64,000 nt of DNA from Deltaproteobacteria bacterium (GTDB lineage Bacteria; UBA10199; JADGCS01), in contig JACKPK010000005.1 in the NCBI GenBank assembly GCA_024233595.1, forward strand, positions 1-64,000. Direction: 5' to 3'. Shown piece after piece: positions 8,855 through 16,504 of the stretch (position 1 is its first letter; every line of letters begins with the position of its first letter). Below the pieces are notes generated by a model. The model ran no database searches, was not told where the DNA came from, and worked only from the letters and a program-made list of their open reading frames with translations. Made by a program: the position numbers and the translations under genes.

Positions 8855-9220
8855 ATGAGGATTTTGAATCGATCAGCTTTGTTTGTTTTTTTATTGTTCT
8901 CCCAAGCCGCTTGGGCAGGCAATCCCCCACCGATTTTTACCGAACCCGTTAAGGTCGATGACTCCGGCAAGCCTTTGTATAATTCCTGGGAAAGACAAGA
9001 GTACGAGCGCAAACAGCAGTTGCGTCGTAAACGTTTGCAAAAAAATCAGCAGCAGGCAGAACAACAAAACGCCCCTGACGAACAAAATCCAGAGCAGCCC
9101 ACTCAAAAGCAGCAGCCAAAGCAAAGCACAGTTGAGCAAGATGTCACGCCCGCGCAGTCGGTTGTGAGTCGTCCCGACCAACGCCCTTTAGAAGAGCAGG
9201 CAGAAGATTATGACTTTTAA
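8855..9220 (+). CDS. Small exported Gln-rich protein
   Basis: A 121-residue protein with a clear signal peptide (hydrophobic LFVFLLFSQAAWA, probable cleavage after AWA), an Arg/Lys/Gln-rich middle (RKQQLRRKRLQKNQQQAEQQN) and a low-complexity Gln/Pro tail. No family recognised. It is preceded by AAAAGGG and its 3' end overlaps the next gene by 11 bp, so it belongs to an overlapping run of small exported proteins ahead of the M48 peptidase and nth. The composition suggests a disordered periplasmic protein. Confidence 0.7.
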   Translation: MRILNRSALFVFLLFSQAAWAGNPPPIFTEPVKVDDSGKPLYNSWERQEYERKQQLRRKRLQKNQQQAEQQNAPDEQNPEQPTQKQQPKQSTVEQDVTPAQSVVSRPDQRPLEEQAEDYDF

Positions 9221-9434
9221 AACGCTGTTCAAATCAAGATTGTGTTTGCTTGTTCTTGTTTGCTTTTTGGGAGCCTTTTGTGTGCAGTGTTCTGATCAGC
9301 AAGAGAACACAATACAGGCTTCAGACAAACAAGAAGAGTTGGATTTAGGAAGTCGTGTGTTTTCTGCGATTCATGTTTGGATGCAGGAAAAAACGCCTCC
9401 GGTCCGGGAAGAGTATTTAAGAGATGAACTCTAA
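9210..9434 (+). CDS. Small predicted lipoprotein
   Basis: A 74-residue protein beginning MTFKTLFKSRLC with a hydrophobic stretch ending in CVQC at the lipobox, followed by a short acidic mature part (SDQQENTIQASDKQEEL) and an amphipathic segment. It overlaps the preceding exported protein by 11 bp and the following M48 lipoprotein by 11 bp, which strongly supports translation in this frame. Function unknown. Its position suggests it works with the M48 peptidase or in envelope upkeep. Confidence 0.65.
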   Translation: MTFKTLFKSRLCLLVLVCFLGAFCVQCSDQQENTIQASDKQEELDLGSRVFSAIHVWMQEKTPPVREEYLRDEL

Positions 9435-10356
9435 AAAAACAGTTCTGTCTTTTTCTTGGGTCCGTTCTTGTGTTTTGCTGAGCGTTCTTGTTTTATCATT
9501 AGGAGCTTGTGCTGGTTCTGGTGGCAAGTCTGTTTACACCTCTTCTTCGGCGCAAAATTCCCAGTCATTTCCCAAAACCAAATTAGGCAATTACAAACGC
9601 AATCATTTTAATTTGTACGCGATCAAAGATGAAATCACCATTGGCACACGCTTTATGGAAAAACAAAAAAAGGAATTTGCCAAAAAGGGCTGGGAGGTTG
9701 ATCCCAAAAATCAGGCGGCTTTAAAAAAACGCATCGAAACCATTGTCATGCGTTTGGCTAAGGTGTCCGACTTGCCCGATTTGCCTTACGAGGTGACTCT
9801 GTTCAAAAAAGATGATGTTGCCAATGCCTTTTGTTTGCCAGGCGGTAAAATGGGGGTGTTCACAGGCTTGTTTGATCCCAAAAAAGGTTTGGTGGATCGC
9901 AATAACGATGCGCAGATCGCAGCCATTTTGGCGCACGAAATGGCGCACGCGTCCATGCGTCATGTCACCCGCCGCATGACCAGTTACACCGGGTTGGGCA
10001 TTGTGGGAACTGTGCTCACGGCTGGGGTCGCAGGGCAGCTTGGTCAAGACTGGGGTTATTTGGCCAATCAGGTGTTTTACACGGGCACGTCGTTATTTTT
10101 GCCAAGTTACTCTCGCCGTCATGAATCCGAAGCCGATCGCGTGGGTTTGTTTTACATGGCTCGCGCTGGTTACGACCCTGGCGCTGCCATTGCGGTGTGG
10201 GAAAAGGCATCGGCATTGGCCGCACAAAAAGGCAAGAACAACACAGAGTTTTTTGATTCGCATCCGGCTAGCGGTGAGCGGGCAAATTTGTTAAGAAGCT
10301 ACCATGCCGACGCCGTCCAAATCCAAAAAGCCAGTCTTCAAAACCAAGCGCACTAA
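9424..10356 (+). CDS. M48-family zinc metalloprotease, lipoprotein (BepA/LoiP-like)
   Basis: Predicted envelope peptidase that degrades or helps fold outer-membrane proteins, by analogy with BepA and LoiP. The signal peptide ends at the lipobox LSLGAC near residue 29. The zinc site is complete: HEMAHA near residue 165 (HExxH) and ESEADRVG near 240 (third ligand Glu). The sequence LAKVSDLPDLPYEVTLFKKDDVANAFCLPGGKMGVFTGLF is split around the characteristic A-N-A-F-x-L-P-G-G motif of the family. No TPR domain follows, so it resembles LoiP-length proteins more than BepA. It overlaps the upstream small lipoprotein by 11 bp, and its 3' end overlaps nth by 53 bp in another frame, an unusually long overlap. 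Confidence 0.9.
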   Translation: MNSKKTVLSFSWVRSCVLLSVLVLSLGACAGSGGKSVYTSSSAQNSQSFPKTKLGNYKRNHFNLYAIKDEITIGTRFMEKQKKEFAKKGWEVDPKNQAALKKRIETIVMRLAKVSDLPDLPYEVTLFKKDDVANAFCLPGGKMGVFTGLFDPKKGLVDRNNDAQIAAILAHEMAHASMRHVTRRMTSYTGLGIVGTVLTAGVAGQLGQDWGYLANQVFYTGTSLFLPSYSRRHESEADRVGLFYMARAGYDPGAAIAVWEKASALAAQKGKNNTEFFDSHPASGERANLLRSYHADAVQIQKASLQNQAH

Positions 10357-11029
10357 AACTGCCGCAATCGATTTAAACGAGTCGGACAAAAAAATAAAAA
10401 AACAGCGCATCAAAACAATTCTAAAAAAATTAGCGCCTTTGTACCAAGACAACCCCATCGAAATTGACTACGAAACACCGTTTCAACTGATTGTTGGCAC
10501 GATCCTTTCGGCACAGTGCACGGATAAGCGAGTCAACATGGTCACCAAAACTTTTTTTGATCGCCTGCGCACCCCGCAAGATTTTCTAAAACTCAAACGC
10601 GAGGAACTAGAAGAGCTCATTCGTTCAACAGGTTTTTTCCGTAACAAGGCCAAAAACATTCAAGGAGCGGCTCATCAGATTTTAGAAAATCATAACGGAG
10701 AGGTGCCAGAAAAAATGGAAGACCTTGTTAAACTCCCTGGTTTTGGGCGCAAGACCGCCAATGTGATTTTAAGCGCCTTGTTTCATAAAAACCAAGGCGT
10801 TTGTGTGGACACACATGTGTTGCGCTTATCCAATCTCTTAGAACTGAGCGATTTTAACGATGCCATCCGTGTAGAACGCGACCTCATGGCGCTCACACCG
10901 CAAAAGAATTGGCATCAGATTTCTCATTTTTTGATTTTACATGGTCGTCGAGTTTGTGTGGCCAGAAAACCCGATTGTGAACACTGTGTTTTAGCAAAGA
11001 TCTGTCCGAGTGTGTCTTTGAAGAGTTGA
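10304..11029 (+). CDS. nth: Endonuclease III (DNA glycosylase/AP lyase)
   Basis: Removes oxidised pyrimidines from DNA and cleaves the abasic site. The C-terminal 210 residues match Nth closely: ILSAQCTDKRVN near residue 64, the helix-hairpin-helix LPGFGRKTANVIL near 145 with the catalytic lysine, VDTHVLRL with the catalytic aspartate near 167, and the [4Fe-4S] ligands CVARKPDCEHCVLAKIC (C-x6-C-x2-C-x5-C). The first 30 residues are Lys/Thr-rich and lie in the overlap with the M48 gene; an internal start could exist, but the annotated ATG keeps the longest frame. A strong hairpin terminator follows 25 bp after the stop. Confidence 0.95.
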   Translation: MPTPSKSKKPVFKTKRTKTAAIDLNESDKKIKKQRIKTILKKLAPLYQDNPIEIDYETPFQLIVGTILSAQCTDKRVNMVTKTFFDRLRTPQDFLKLKREELEELIRSTGFFRNKAKNIQGAAHQILENHNGEVPEKMEDLVKLPGFGRKTANVILSALFHKNQGVCVDTHVLRLSNLLELSDFNDAIRVERDLMALTPQKNWHQISHFLILHGRRVCVARKPDCEHCVLAKICPSVSLKS

Positions 11030-11053
11030 ATAGGGGCTTGGTTTGGGCATAAA

Positions 11054-11078
11054 AAAAGCAGGGACAAACCCTGCTTTT
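11054..11078. terminator. Bidirectional intrinsic terminator between nth and ferredoxin
   Basis: A perfect 10-bp stem, AAAAGCAGGG paired with CCCTGCTTTT, closes a 5-nt loop. T-runs occur on both strands, so it can end nth (plus) and the ferredoxin gene (minus). An 80-bp A+T-rich stretch (11079-11160) follows, in which I see nothing else. Confidence 0.9.
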
Positions 11079-11172
11079 AATATATATTAATTTTGAATAG
11101 CATCTATATAAAATATTAATTGAATATATATAGTTTTTTAAAATTATATGGATGCTTTTAAAGCCGGTTTAA

Positions 11173-11403
11173 TTAACCGTCGTTGCCAATGGCTTCAACA
11201 GGACACTCGTCCATGGCTTCTTGGCAAAGTTTTTCTTCTTCTTCACCTTCAGGCTGTTTGTAAACGTAAGAGTAGCCTTCGTCAGGGTTTTGCTTGAAGT
11301 TGTTGGGGGCTGTTGTGCGGCAAAGATCGCAATCGATGCATTGGGTGTCTACAAACCATTTTCCCTCAACGTTATCGGTAACTTTATCTGTTGAATCTGC
11401 CAT
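11173..11403 (-). CDS. Single-cluster [4Fe-4S] ferredoxin
   Basis: A 76-residue electron carrier. Cluster ligands are visible as CIDCDLC near residue 22 and CP in MDECPVEAI near residue 68, with an additional cysteine in LCQEAM. The sequence is strongly acidic (EGEEEE), typical of small soluble ferredoxins of the Fer4_13/15 type with one cluster. It stands alone between nth and hemH, facing the shared terminator. Preceded by GAGGTCCCCC on its own strand. The redox partner is not identifiable from context. Confidence 0.9.
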   Translation of the reverse strand: MADSTDKVTDNVEGKWFVDTQCIDCDLCRTTAPNNFKQNPDEGYSYVYKQPEGEEEEKLCQEAMDECPVEAIGNDG

Positions 11404-11590
11404 GGGGGACCTCTTAAAAAATGAAATTAAACTCTAACCCGGTTTCAAATGAAAGACAGGCTTTATAAAATTAAGTCCTGAACAATTTGTCCAGGCCCGC
11501 GAATTAACACGAATTGCACCCGATTTGGCAAGCCTTTTATTCGTTAAATGGCCTGCATGTCCGCGTGTTTATTGAATATAATTTTCAAAA

Positions 11591-12616
11591 TTAGGAGATG
11601 TCTTTATGGATTTTCTTGGCGAGCAATTGCGCCCAATGGGCATCGTCGTTGACACAGCTCACCAGCTCAAGTGTGTCACCGCCATGTGCTTTAAAGAGCT
11701 TTTTGCTCTCGTAGCCGAGCTCATCTAGGGTTTCTAAACAATCAATGGTGAAGGCAGGGCTGACAATGAGGATGTCTTTGATGCCTTCTTTAGCCAGTTG
11801 TTGCAGTCTTTCGTCCAAATAAGGTTTGAGCCAAGGCTCTTTACCAAAACGGCTTTGGTAGCAGTGCAAGATTTGTCGGCGAGGGAAATCGATTTTATCG
11901 GCCAGCGCATTTGTGGTGGCCACGCAATGTCTGGCGTAAGGGTCACCTTTTTTAGCGTAACGCTGTGGGATGCCATGATAAGAAAAGATGATTTTTTCAG
12001 GCGCTTGTTGTCTGGCTTCTAGGGCTTTGTTGATGTTGTGCGCGAGCGGTTCTAAGAAAAAATCTTCAGCGTAAAAGGGTTCTAAGAAACGCAGGCCCGG
12101 TTTGCAGCGCATTTTGCTCACAACACTTGTGACCAAATCCACAACAGATCCTGTAGAGGTGTTGCTGTATTGCGGGAACAAAGGCGCAATATAAAGTTGG
12201 TCGCATTTATGTGTGTTGACTAAGGTTTCGACCGCTTGTTTTAAAGAGGGCTTGCCATAACGCATGCCGATTTCAAAAAAGACGGTGTTGTCGCTTTCGG
12301 GGAAAGATTCGTAAACTTTTTTTAAGAGGCTTTCGGAATAGGTCACCAAAACGCGTCCGTAAGTGGAGAACAAGCGTTGGTATAATAAAGCTGATTGTTG
12401 TGGGCGTGTTCGTAAAATGATGCCGTTTAAAATAAAATACCAAAGTGGTCGCCAAACTTCGATAACATGCGGGTCTGATAAGAATTCTTTGAGGTAACGT
12501 TTGACCGCAGCAGGCGAGGCATCGTCCGGTGTGCCCAATTGCGCGAGTATGACGCCAATGCGTTTTTTACTGTCCTTTTGAGAGGCCGCTTTAAAAAAGG
12601 GTGTCGCCTGTGTCAT
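11591..12616 (-). CDS. hemH: Ferrochelatase
   Basis: Inserts ferrous iron into protoporphyrin IX as the last step of protoheme synthesis. The 341-residue protein shows GVILAQLGTPD near residue 20, FLSDPHVIE near 46, the signature FSYHGIPQRY near 210 with the catalytic histidine, CYQSRFGKEPWLKP near 252 and SPAFTIDCLETLDELG near 290. Length is typical of bacterial enzymes. No hem neighbours are present except hemW far downstream at 62.5 kb. No clear Shine-Dalgarno precedes the ATG. A functional heme pathway implies respiratory cytochromes. Confidence 0.95.
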   Translation of the reverse strand: MTQATPFFKAASQKDSKKRIGVILAQLGTPDDASPAAVKRYLKEFLSDPHVIEVWRPLWYFILNGIILRTRPQQSALLYQRLFSTYGRVLVTYSESLLKKVYESFPESDNTVFFEIGMRYGKPSLKQAVETLVNTHKCDQLYIAPLFPQYSNTSTGSVVDLVTSVVSKMRCKPGLRFLEPFYAEDFFLEPLAHNINKALEARQQAPEKIIFSYHGIPQRYAKKGDPYARHCVATTNALADKIDFPRRQILHCYQSRFGKEPWLKPYLDERLQQLAKEGIKDILIVSPAFTIDCLETLDELGYESKKLFKAHGGDTLELVSCVNDDAHWAQLLAKKIHKDIS

Positions 12617-12721
12617 GTCTTTGTTTTAGCAAAGATGATTGGGATTTTCACCTTCCTTCTATAAAAAATATCACAAGGAGATCAGCTTGACCTTCCGCTT
12701 TGGCGTTCGTATCCAGCTGAG

Positions 12722-13573
12722 GTGAAAACAGATAACAAATTCAAATGGAAGCTTTATGTCAAAGAGGACAGTCCCAAAGGGGACATCACCTCCTTGGCCA
12801 TTTTTCCAAAAAACACTCAGAAAATCCGAACGCGTTTCATTGCCAAAGAAGATTGTGTGCTTTCGGGATGGCAAGAGGTGCAAGGTTTTTTAAAAGCACA
12901 GTTCCCTTCGTTAAAACTTCAAATCAAAAAGCAGAACGCAAGCGCGGCACGTCGTGGACAAACCATAGCTGTTTTAACTGGCCCCGTTGTGCAGGTGCTA
13001 GAAGCCGAGCGCACCTGTTTGAATCTTTTGCAACAACTCAGTGGCGTGGCCACCTTGACACAGGTTTTTGTTAAAAAAGCCAAGCCTCATAAAGTGGCGA
13101 TTCTCGACACACGCAAAACTGTTCCTGGCTATCGAGAAGAGCAAAAATTAGCTGTCACACACGGGGGTGGGCAAAACCACCGCTTTAATTTGTCGGATCA
13201 GTATCTGATCAAAGACAATCACATTGATGCCGCGGGATCCATTTCGGCCGCATTAAAAGCGGTTTATGCGCACAAAAAGAAACACAAACTGCGTGCGCGG
13301 GTCGAAATCGAAGTGCGTGATCAAAAAGAATTCACCGAAGCCTTGGCTTTAAAACCGGACATCATTTTATTAGATAACATGACCCCTGCGCAGATTAAAA
13401 AACTGGTTTTATTGCGCGAGCAGGCCGGTTTACGCAAAAAGGTCTTGTTAGAAGTTTCGGGAGGCGTCACTTTAAAAACGATTGATCGCTACCTGCCATT
13501 GGGCATTGACCGCATTTCCTTGGGGTGTTTGACTCATTCAGCGCGGGCCGTTGACATTTCTTTGTTATTTTAA
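12722..13573 (+). CDS. nadC: Nicotinate-nucleotide pyrophosphorylase (quinolinate phosphoribosyltransferase)
   Basis: Converts quinolinate and PRPP to nicotinate mononucleotide in de novo NAD synthesis. Family signatures are complete: KEDSPKGDITS near residue 15, LNLLQQLSGVAT near 100, LDTRKTVPGYREEQKLAV near 128, GGGQNHR, YLIKDNHI near 160, and the C-terminal LEVSGGVTL and DRISLGCLTHS. The start is uncertain. The only in-frame initiator is GTG at 12722, but the good Shine-Dalgarno AAGGAG at 12675-12680 lies 42 nt upstream and precedes a TTG (12687) in another frame. The in-frame codons between them read like protein (LPLWRSYPAEV), so the native start may be further upstream with an indel between. 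No nadA or nadB nearby. Confidence 0.93.
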   Translation: MKTDNKFKWKLYVKEDSPKGDITSLAIFPKNTQKIRTRFIAKEDCVLSGWQEVQGFLKAQFPSLKLQIKKQNASAARRGQTIAVLTGPVVQVLEAERTCLNLLQQLSGVATLTQVFVKKAKPHKVAILDTRKTVPGYREEQKLAVTHGGGQNHRFNLSDQYLIKDNHIDAAGSISAALKAVYAHKKKHKLRARVEIEVRDQKEFTEALALKPDIILLDNMTPAQIKKLVLLREQAGLRKKVLLEVSGGVTLKTIDRYLPLGIDRISLGCLTHSARAVDISLLF

Positions 13574-13611
13574 GTTTCTATTGGCGCCTAAGATACGTTA
13601 AAAGGTTCATC

Positions 13612-14883
13612 ATGAGTAAAAAGAAAAAAATCCAATCCATCACAGGCATGTCAGATATTTTGCCTGACGAAATCCCTTATTGGCAAAAAATAGAAGAGGC
13701 CACCAAAGAGGTTTTTGGGCGTTATGGTTTTTCAGAAATCCGCACCCCTTTATTAGAAGACACAGCTTTGTTTGCGCGCGGCATTGGCGAGGGCACACAG
13801 GTTGTGCAAAAAGAAATGTACACCTTTGAAGATCGTGGTGGCGACATGGTGACCTTGCGTCCCGAAGGCACAGCAAGTGTGGTGCGCAGTTACATTCAAA
13901 ATAGTTTGTACGCTAAAGATGCCATCACCAAATTGTATTACAAAGGCCCTATGTTTCGTTACGAGCGCCCGCAAAAAGGACGTCTGCGACAATTTCATCA
14001 AATTGGTGCGGAGCTCATGGGTGTGGATTCGCCCTTGGCTGATGCCGAACTGGTGATCATGCTCGCACGTTGGGTTCAGTGTCTGGGACTTAAAGATGTT
14101 GTGTTGCAGGTGAATTCTTTGGGCACGGTGGCTGAGCGAGCTGCGTATTTGCAAGACCTGACCAAGCAGCTTGAAGCCAAACGCGATGAGCTTTGCGAAG
14201 AGTGTCAGGAGCGCATCACCAAAAACCATCTGCGTGTGTTCGATTGTAAAAACCGCAGCTGCCAAGCTTTGTGCAAAGGCTTTCCTAAACTTTTAGACTC
14301 TTTGGGCGAAGAATCCAAAGCTGAGTTCAATGTGTTCTGCGACACCTTAAAAGAAGCCAAAGTTGAATTTAGCATCAATCCTCTCATTGTTCGTGGTTTG
14401 GATTATTACGAAAAAACGGCTTTTGAATTCACTTGCGATGCTTTGGGATCACAAAATGCCTTTGTTGGTGGCGGGCGCTACAACAATTTGGTCGAAGAGT
14501 TGGGCGGACCCGCAACGCCGGCGGTGGGCTTTGGCATTGGTTGCGAGCGTGTGGTGCTCATCATGCAAGCGCAGAAAGCAGAGCAAGACGCCAGTTTTCA
14601 AGACGGAATTTATTTGATTGGTTTAGACGAAAATAGCTTCACCTTGTGTCGTCGTCTTTTGCAAGATCTACGCGATCAAGGTGTTTTTGCCGAAATGGAT
14701 TACAACGTGAAATCCATGAAATCACAAATGCGACGCGCTAATAAATTACGCTTTAAGTACGCGGGCATTGTTGGTGAAGAAGAGTGCAAGAACAACACCG
14801 TTCTTCTTAAAAATCTAGAGAGCGGTGAACAAGAAGCGGTGAATGTTGGGGACTTGGGAATGAGTCTCGTGTCTGGGGGCTAG
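13612..14883 (+). CDS. hisS: Histidyl-tRNA synthetase
   Basis: Class II synthetase that charges tRNA-His. The 423-residue length is typical. Visible motifs are GMSDILPDE near residue 12, motif 1 region RTPLLEDTALFARGIGE near 46, motif 2 MFRYERPQKGRLRQFHQIGAE (R-x-E-x-P-x-x-G-R-x-R-x-F) near 115, the histidine-specific RGLDYYEKTAFEF near 262, and motif 3 AVGFGIGCERVVLIM near 302, followed by the anticodon-binding domain. The stop codon lies at the left edge of the inverted-repeat cassette; its TAG begins the TAGGGGCT terminal repeat. Confidence 0.98.
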   Translation: MSKKKKIQSITGMSDILPDEIPYWQKIEEATKEVFGRYGFSEIRTPLLEDTALFARGIGEGTQVVQKEMYTFEDRGGDMVTLRPEGTASVVRSYIQNSLYAKDAITKLYYKGPMFRYERPQKGRLRQFHQIGAELMGVDSPLADAELVIMLARWVQCLGLKDVVLQVNSLGTVAERAAYLQDLTKQLEAKRDELCEECQERITKNHLRVFDCKNRSCQALCKGFPKLLDSLGEESKAEFNVFCDTLKEAKVEFSINPLIVRGLDYYEKTAFEFTCDALGSQNAFVGGGRYNNLVEELGGPATPAVGFGIGCERVVLIMQAQKAEQDASFQDGIYLIGLDENSFTLCRRLLQDLRDQGVFAEMDYNVKSMKSQMRRANKLRFKYAGIVGEEECKNNTVLLKNLESGEQEAVNVGDLGMSLVSGG

Positions 14884-15346
14884 GGGCTCGTTATTAATGT
14901 GCCTAGGAGCTTAGGTGCCTAAGTTTTTATTCTCTCCTATGGTGTTCTTGGCCGCTCGCGAGCGGCCACTACATTTTAATGAAGAATGAAGAATTAAAAA
15001 TGAATGATTAAGAATGAGTGTAAGAAATTTGAGAATACGAAAATGTCTTCCCGGACACATTGCACTGCGTCCGCCTTTGGAGGAGCACAAAGTGATGCAA
15101 TGTAGATCCGGGATCTATCAGCTATTACCACTTTTTAGATCCCCGCCTTCGCGGGGAAGACAGAAGTATGCACGAGGATGACGGAAGTATACTCGGGGAC
15201 GATAACGAGTCCCTTGACGCGAGTACCCCTCTCTGTCCCTTTGGGACATCTCTCCCCAAGGGAGAGAATAAAAACCTAAGCTCCTAAGCACTTAGGCTCC
15301 TAGGTACTTAAGCACCTAAGTACATTAACAACAAGCCCCTAATCAC
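14881..15346. mobile_element. MITE-like cassette with array-containing terminal inverted repeats
   Basis: The 495-bp gap between hisS and parA has no gene. Its ends are inverted copies: TAGGGGCTCGTTATTAATGT at 14881 matches the reverse complement of 15327-15346 (TAGGGGCTTGTTGTTAATGT). Next comes a CYTARG array in each arm (3 units left at 14902-14923, 6 units right at 15275-15320), then TTTTTATTCTCTC in the left arm against GAGAGAATAAAAA in the right. The core holds the perfect palindrome GGCCGCTCGCGAGCGGCC (14951-14968), an A+T-rich AATGAAGAATTAAAAATG stretch, a long stem (CCCGGA-x-ACATTGCA pairing with TGCAATGT-xxx-TCCGGG, about 15055-15112), and short G+C hairpins such as CCCCGCCTTCGCGGGG. 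There is no open frame or transposase. I read it as a non-autonomous mobile element or composite repeat; target duplications were not resolved. Confidence 0.6.
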
Positions 15347-15378
15347 GAGCCCCAAAGACAATTGCTTCTCAGCTCAGC
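15334..15378. repeat. Dispersed intergenic module, copy A
   Basis: CCCCTAATCACGAGCCCC followed by AAAGACAATTGCTTCTCAGC recurs in recognisable form at 31225-31270 (CCCTAGTCACGAACC, then CCCAAATACTGGATTGCTTCTCAGC). The ATTGCTTCTCAGC...CGCAATGAC type of inverted pair is a common bacterial REP-like motif. It abuts the 3' end of parA. Confidence 0.6.
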
Positions 15379-16293
15379 TTAATTCTTAGTCTGTTTCTTT
15401 TTCTTAAGCGCGCGGCCGCGTTGGGTTTTGTTTTTGTCTAAACGGCCCATGACCTCATCGGCTAATTTTTTATAAGAGAGTGCGCCAGAGGAGCGAGGAG
15501 CTTCTTGGTGAATAGGGTAACCATTGAGCTGTGCGCGATTGAGATCGGTGTTGATGTGAATTTCGCTTTGAAACACATCGCCTTTGAATTGCTGGCGCAT
15601 GGCATCTTTGACCATTTTGTTCATAGAGACATTGCGGCGATCCACGCGTGTGAACAAAACCCCTAGCACTTTGAGTTTGGGGTTGAGTTTTTCTTTAACG
15701 GTTTCCACCGTGTCTAAAAGATCAGAAACACCTTCAAAGGCCAGCACACTCATTTCGCAAGGGATGATGATGTGATCTGCTGCGCACAAGGCGTTCACGG
15801 TCAGGTTTCCCAAATTGGGTGGGCAGTCGATGATGATTGTTTGGTATTCAGAACGCGCTTTTTTAAGGGCGTGATTCAAAATGAACTCGCGTCCAATTTT
15901 GGCGGTCAACATGCCTTCGGTTTGGTAAAGGCTATTGTCTCCAGGGGTAATATGCAAAGCCTCTAATTTTGTGCGCACGACGCCTTCTAATAAGTCGCCT
16001 TTTTTAGCTAACATGATGTCCGAAAGCGGGCTGTAGTCTAAGCCTTCTTCAATGATAGAGGAAAGGGATTTTTCGACATGACCCTGTGGGTCTAGATCTA
16101 GCAAAAGTGTTTTTTGATTGTGGTGTTGTGCCAAGGCGCTGGCCAAATTGATTGCCGTGGTGGTTTTGCCCACGCCACCTTTTTGCGAACAGATGGCAAT
16201 GACTTTGGCGGAATAAGGGCCGTCTTTAGCAAGCACCGCTTTGTGTTGGATTTCGGTTTCGATGATCTCTCTGATTTTTTCACCTATCTTCAT
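15379..16293 (-). CDS. ParA/Soj-family ATPase (orphan)
   Basis: A deviant-Walker-A ATPase that positions DNA or other cargo on the nucleoid. The 304-residue protein has a 28-residue N-terminal extension, then KGGVGKTTTAINLA near residue 35, LLLDLDPQGHVEKS (A') near 63, and IIDCPPNLGNLTVNAL (Walker B) near 150. The C-terminus is very basic (KNKTQRGRALKKKKQTKN), probably for DNA binding. No parB or parS-like neighbour lies on either side, so it is either an orphan positioning ATPase or separated from its partner. A 7-bp inverted repeat at 16332-16351, about 40 bp upstream of its start, could be an autoregulatory operator. Confidence 0.88.
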   Translation of the reverse strand: MKIGEKIREIIETEIQHKAVLAKDGPYSAKVIAICSQKGGVGKTTTAINLASALAQHHNQKTLLLDLDPQGHVEKSLSSIIEEGLDYSPLSDIMLAKKGDLLEGVVRTKLEALHITPGDNSLYQTEGMLTAKIGREFILNHALKKARSEYQTIIIDCPPNLGNLTVNALCAADHIIIPCEMSVLAFEGVSDLLDTVETVKEKLNPKLKVLGVLFTRVDRRNVSMNKMVKDAMRQQFKGDVFQSEIHINTDLNRAQLNGYPIHQEAPRSSGALSYKKLADEVMGRLDKNKTQRGRALKKKKQTKN

Positions 16294-16331
16294 TACGACA
16301 CTTCTTTCTTTTCTTCTCTAAACAGTCAAAG

Positions 16332-16351
16332 GTTCATTCCCAAAAATGAAC
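16332..16351. promoter_or_regulatory. Inverted repeat upstream of parA, possible operator
   Basis: GTTCATT-CCCAAA-AATGAAC is a perfect 7-bp inverted repeat in the divergent region between the parA-like gene (minus) and the large lipoprotein (plus). It has no adjacent T-run on the parA-downstream side, so a protein-binding site is more likely than a terminator. No experimental support. Confidence 0.35.
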
Positions 16352-16504
16352 AAAAAAAATTAACGCAAATCATGTCACTGTTGTTTAAACTTGTTAAGAT
16401 TTGAGCGTCTCTGTCTATAGTCAAAGCGACAAATTATTGGCTGTTGATTAACGCATAAAAATTCCTCTTTTCACAGTCATTTCAGTTCGTTACAATAGGC
16501 AGTG

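Noticed and set aside
11079..11160. Replication origin or DUE-like A+T-rich block
   Set aside because: It is only about 80 bp, with no DnaA-box cluster and no dnaA, dnaN or gidA neighbours.
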